Below, in pieces: positions 60,767-64,000 of a stretch of DNA of 64,000 nucleotides. Position numbers and translations under genes: made by a program. The notes below the pieces were generated by a model. It searched no databases. It saw only the letters and a program-made list of their open reading frames with translations, and had not been told where the DNA came from. Source of the stretch: SAR324 cluster bacterium (GTDB lineage Bacteria; SAR324; XYD2-FULL-50-16); contig JANQGX010000087.1 in NCBI GenBank assembly GCA_028282885.1, positions 1 through 64,000 on the forward strand. The letters run 5' to 3'. Each line of letters begins with the position of its first letter. The stretch's first letter is position 1.

Positions 60767-62674
60767 TCAACCGAGGTCGAGTTGCTCACCGGATCGTAAA
60801 CAAGCCACAAAGTGCCCTTTTTCAAGTTGTTCAAGCGAAGGTTCGGTTGTTTCACATTGGGCAATTGCCATTCGACATCGTGGGTGAAACCGGCAGCCCG
60901 AGGGAATGGCAAATGAGCCTGCAGCTTCGCCCTTTGCCTGTTCAACAGAAGGCCTTTCCCGCCAGGGAACAGTGGCAGAGGGATTTGCGGCTGCAAGCGA
61001 CCGCGTGTAAGGATGACGAGCAGTTTGCCACATGGCTTTCCCCTGTCCCTCCTCCATCACTCGACCCAGGTAGAGCACAACCGTTCGGTCGGCAATCCAT
61101 TGAACCACTCCCAGATCGTGACTGACGAACAAAATCCCCAAACCGCGTTCGTTTTGAAGTTTCGTGAGCAGGTCCAGCACCTGGGATCGTACCGAGACGT
61201 CAAGTGATGCAACCGGCTCGTCGCAAATCAACAGATCAGGATCCGTTGCCAGCGCTCGCGCGATAGCCGCCCGTTGCAATTGCCCTCCTGACAGCGCAGT
61301 GGGATATCGGTTGGCATGGTCCTTTTCCAGACCCACCGATTCCAGTAGTTCCAAAACACGATCCCGTCGGGCGCGACTTGTTAGATCCGATGCTATTTTC
61401 AAGGGCACTTCAATGGACTTACCGATGCTTCTGTGGGGGGTGAAGCTGGCCAGCGGATCTTGAAAGACCATCTGTACCCGAGACCGGGTAACACGGTCCA
61501 TGTGACCACGCTCATCAATCAATGGTTGACCGTCAAGGATGACGGTGCCGGAGTCGGGTCTATCAAGTCCAATTGCAATACGGGCAAGTGTTGTCTTACC
61601 GGATCCACTCTCACCGACCAGCGCCACAGTCTCTCCGGATCGTACCGTCAGATTCACTCCATCCGCTGCCACTGCTTTTCGTGCCCCGGTTTTGAACACA
61701 CGGGTGATACCGCTTAACACCAGCTCGGTCTTTTTTGCAGCTTGTTGAACCTGTGTATCTTTTCCCTGGGGTTCGGGAGTTGTTGCAGATTTCAGGTATT
61801 GTTCCCGGTTGTTGTCTGTTTTGGCAGTATCATCCAGTGCGGATATTGAAGTTTTCGGTTGTTCGACTGTCAAATCAAGTGGCAGTGCTCCGGCTGCGAG
61901 AGCAACGGTATGAGAGTGTTTAGGGGCTAACGTGACATCACCGGCTTTACCACACTCCACAACCCTGCCATTAAACATTACGGCAATCTCATTAGATATA
62001 GAACCTGCCACCCCTATGTCGTGTGTCACAAACAACAGACCCAATTTCTCCCGGTCAACCAGGTCAAGTAAAAGGTCAAGGATCTGCGCCTGTACTGTGG
62101 CATCAAGCGCTGTCGTTGGCTCATCGGCAAGAATCAACCTGGGTCGCCCTGCCAGGGCTGCAGCAATGGCAATTCTCTGCTTAAGCCCACCGGAGAGCTG
62201 ATGCGGATAAGCCGCTGCCCTGGATTTGGCATCTCCAATACCAACCCGTGACATCAGTGACAGAGTTTCCGCCCGCACCTCTTTTTTTGAAAGACCTCGA
62301 TGGACCCGAACAACCTCATCGATCAAATCACCGACAGTCAGCACCGGGTTTAGACTTGCCCCGGGGTTCTGGAAAATCATGCCTACCGTCCGACCCGTAA
62401 CATTCGAATGTGCAGAGGGATCAGCTAACAGGTTTCCATTGCCTCCATCCATCAAAAGGCTGCCGGATACCCGGGCTCGCGATGGCAGCAGCCCGGCGAG
62501 CGCCAAAAGAACAGTGCTCTTACCCGATCCGCTTTCTCCAATCACAGACAGAACCCGTCCCGGCATCAGATCCAGATCCACCCCACATACCGCATCGACT
62601 ATGCCCCGATGTGCGGAATACCGAACAGTGAGCCCTGAAAGCCGCATTAGCGGTACAATTTCTGCCCCTTTCAT
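60767..62674 (-). CDS. Fused double ATPase of an oligopeptide/nickel-type ABC transporter
   Basis: The 635-residue protein combines DppD- and DppF-like ATPases. Half 1 (about 10-270): Walker A GESGSGKST (46-54), signature LSGGLKQR, Walker B LILADEPTTALD. Half 2 (about 318-575): Walker A GESGSGKTT (354-362), signature LSGGQLQR, Walker B LLICDEPVASLD. A Gln/Lys/Thr-rich linker (270-315) joins them, and the C-terminus has the oligo_HPY motif (CRFHPRCRMAIAQC). It drives uptake of peptides, nickel or similar solutes. Its start overlaps the end of the permease gene (ATGA) with GGAGGAGGG upstream. The region is more G+C-rich than the rest of the window. Confidence 0.92.
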   Translation of the reverse strand: MKGAEIVPLMRLSGLTVRYSAHRGIVDAVCGVDLDLMPGRVLSVIGESGSGKSTVLLALAGLLPSRARVSGSLLMDGGNGNLLADPSAHSNVTGRTVGMIFQNPGASLNPVLTVGDLIDEVVRVHRGLSKKEVRAETLSLMSRVGIGDAKSRAAAYPHQLSGGLKQRIAIAAALAGRPRLILADEPTTALDATVQAQILDLLLDLVDREKLGLLFVTHDIGVAGSISNEIAVMFNGRVVECGKAGDVTLAPKHSHTVALAAGALPLDLTVEQPKTSISALDDTAKTDNNREQYLKSATTPEPQGKDTQVQQAAKKTELVLSGITRVFKTGARKAVAADGVNLTVRSGETVALVGESGSGKTTLARIAIGLDRPDSGTVILDGQPLIDERGHMDRVTRSRVQMVFQDPLASFTPHRSIGKSIEVPLKIASDLTSRARRDRVLELLESVGLEKDHANRYPTALSGGQLQRAAIARALATDPDLLICDEPVASLDVSVRSQVLDLLTKLQNERGLGILFVSHDLGVVQWIADRTVVLYLGRVMEEGQGKAMWQTARHPYTRSLAAANPSATVPWRERPSVEQAKGEAAGSFAIPSGCRFHPRCRMAIAQCETTEPSLEQLEKGHFVACLRSGEQLDLG

Positions 62675-63486
62675 GCCCTCCTCCCCTCACTCAACCGCGC
62701 GGCTAAAGCATCTCCGGCCAGGCTGACCGACAGGGATGCGAGGGCGATTGCAAGACCGGGCAGAATCACCAACAGCGGAGCCACCCTCAAGGTTGCTCTT
62801 CCGCTTGCCACCATCAATCCCCAACTCTGCAGGTTCGGGTCTGACAGCCCGAGAAACGCCAGGGCACTTTCCACCAAAATTGCTTCACCCACGGTGATAC
62901 CGATTAACGCTACTACCGGTTGTAATGCTCCGGGTAGCACCTCCAGAAAGGCAATAGCCAACGGGGAACGCCCTGCTACGCGAGCAGCATCAACATAATC
63001 GAGTGTCCGTACTCTAAGCACTTCCGCCCGCACCAGCCTCGCAGAAGGCGGCCAGGATGAAAGGGCTATAGCGACGACAACGCTGGTAACAGAAGCTCCC
63101 AGCACGCTTACCAGTGCAAGAGCCAGCAGAAAAGCCGGAATGCTTTGCACCGCTTCCGTGATGCGCATTAAAACATCATCAACATATCCGCCGAGAAAGC
63201 CGGAAAGCGTTCCGACGAGGATTCCTATCAGAATTACCGCTGCAGCAGCCGTTGCGCTTACCGTTAGCGAGACACGAGCTCCATGGACAAGCCCAGCCCA
63301 AACGTCACGACCGAGTTGGGTGGTGCCGAGGGGAAATCGCGGATCAGCAAAGGGGGAGAGAAGAGGCCTGCCGACCATCTGTAACGGGTCACCGGGTGCG
63401 ATTTGCTGCGCGAAGAGAGCGATCAGTATCAATGCTGCCAGGATCACGGTTCCAATCAAGCCGGTGATGAGAGTTAAACGGGTCAT
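62671..63486 (-). CDS. dppC: Oligopeptide/nickel-type ABC permease (DppC family)
   Basis: The 271-residue inner-membrane protein has about six hydrophobic helices, the N-terminal loop FPLGTTQLGRDVWAGLVHGAR and the EAA-type cytoplasmic loop DYVDAARVAGRSPLAIAFLEVLP that contacts the ATPases. It forms the pore with the DppB-like permease upstream. It overlaps the ATPase gene by 4 bp and starts 17 bp after the preceding gene. No substrate-binding protein is inside the window; it probably lies just beyond the right edge. Confidence 0.92.
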   Translation of the reverse strand: MTRLTLITGLIGTVILAALILIALFAQQIAPGDPLQMVGRPLLSPFADPRFPLGTTQLGRDVWAGLVHGARVSLTVSATAAAAVILIGILVGTLSGFLGGYVDDVLMRITEAVQSIPAFLLALALVSVLGASVTSVVVAIALSSWPPSARLVRAEVLRVRTLDYVDAARVAGRSPLAIAFLEVLPGALQPVVALIGITVGEAILVESALAFLGLSDPNLQSWGLMVASGRATLRVAPLLVILPGLAIALASLSVSLAGDALAARLSEGRRA

Positions 63487-63503
63487 AATCGATTCCTCGT
63501 CCT

Positions 63504-64000
63504 CTAACCTGTCGTGTCGGCAATCCTGGGATCCAGCTTTCGATAGAACAGATCGATCAGGATATTGACAATGACGACAACAAGCGTACCCGCAAGCAGA
63601 ATCGCTGCCAGCAAGGGCAGATCGCGTTGCGTTACCGCTTCATAGGAAAGACGCCCCAGACCGGGAATAGCAAATACCGTTTCAATCACAACCGAACCAC
63701 CCAGCATTGCACCAGCTTTCAGGCCCAGCATCGTTACCACCGGCAGCAATGCGGGACGCGCCATATGGCGCAATACGATCTTACTCTCCGGGAGACCGCG
63801 GGCACGGGCGGCAAGTGCCCAACCACTGTCCGCTGCCTCATTCATCGCCGCACGCATCAGCCGCACGTAGAGTGCAAGATAAGTGATCGCCAGCGTCATC
63901 ACGGGCAGTACAAGATGCCGTACCGTATCGAGCAGGGATTCCAGACCAGAAAGATCTGCTCCGATGGTACCAATTCCGCCAAGCGGAAGCCAACGCAGCT
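63504..64000 (-). CDS. dppB: Oligopeptide/nickel-type ABC permease (DppB family), 5' end cut
   Basis: The frame is open from the stop at 63504 to the window edge, about 165 residues, although a GTG at 63902 could be mistaken for a start. The sequence before it (LDTVRHLVLPVMTLAI) is the typical membrane entry of DppB, followed by the EAA loop ALAARARGLPESKIVLRHM and the C-terminal FAIPGLGRLSYEAVTQRD. Roughly the C-terminal half of a protein of about 310-330 residues is visible. First gene seen of the dpp-like operon. Confidence 0.9.
   Translation of the reverse strand, partial: LRWLPLGGIGTIGADLSGLESLLDTVRHLVLPVMTLAITYLALYVRLMRAAMNEAADSGWALAARARGLPESKIVLRHMARPALLPVVTMLGLKAGAMLGGSVVIETVFAIPGLGRLSYEAVTQRDLPLLAAILLAGTLVVVIVNILIDLFYRKLDPRIADTTG

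Noticed and set aside
63504..63902. Complete 132-codon permease gene starting at GTG 63902
   Set aside because: The frame remains open to the window end and the upstream residues match the DppB family, so this is a larger gene cut by the window edge.

Overview
The window is about 64 kb of a moderately AT-rich (mid-40s % G+C by eye) bacterial chromosome. The gene content points to a metabolically versatile Gram-negative, most likely a deltaproteobacterium (Desulfobacterota-like): multi-PAS sensor kinases with periplasmic substrate-binding domains, sigma-54 activators, TRAP and branched-chain (Liv-type) transporters, CoA-transferase/CoA-ligase genes, a molybdopterin oxidoreductase and a radical SAM protein. 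The taxonomy is inference from gene families; no rRNA, tRNA or universal marker gene was seen. No CRISPR array or intact insertion sequence was found.

Layout. 1-3.4 kb: tail of an upstream gene, a stand-alone receiver protein and a THI5/NMT1-type sensor kinase. 3.4-6.6 kb: a TetR regulator with a clear promoter/operator, an M24 (creatinase-like) hydrolase, a small membrane protein and the first 65 codons of a broken sodium:solute symporter. 6.7-11.5 kb: a molybdopterin oxidoreductase translationally coupled to a NemR-like TetR regulator whose promoter contains a NemR-type operator, then a radical SAM/SPASM-like protein (possible Fur box upstream) and a cupin. 11.5-12.6 kb: AT-rich non-coding DNA.

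12.6-23.9 kb is the most unusual part: a ribbon-helix-helix protein, a KAP-family P-loop NTPase, an unknown helical protein, and a convergent ~1400-residue unknown protein carrying a gluzincin signature (HEIGH, then EEVLAD about 105 residues later). Next come a metallo-beta-lactamase/cyclic-nucleotide-binding fusion, a bestrophin-like membrane protein and a membrane protein with a Cys4 tail. The KAP/helical/metalloprotease set is my candidate for an undescribed system.

23.9-41.2 kb is a catabolic region: two alpha/beta hydrolases, a complete Liv-type ABC transporter and a short-chain dehydrogenase on the minus strand behind a well-spaced sigma-54 promoter; a divergent PAS/sigma-54 activator; an acyl-CoA ligase plus CoA-transferase operon; and a complete TRAP transporter. 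Together these look like uptake and CoA activation of an organic acid. Hairpins follow the binding-protein gene in both transporter operons, as expected where binding protein is made in excess.

41.5-51.6 kb: a lipoprotein with nine ELWxSDGT repeats, a giant hybrid kinase with three tandem periplasmic binding domains, its NtrC-type response regulator and an unknown helical protein. 52-60 kb: a defence island with mrr, hsdR, hsdM, a DUF1016 (YhcG-like) nuclease and hsdS, ending in a 20-codon remnant of a RecF/RloA-like ATPase. 60.3-64 kb: a small LpdD-like protein and an oligopeptide/nickel-type ABC transporter (fused double ATPase, permease, permease cut by the window end) that is visibly more G+C-rich than the rest.
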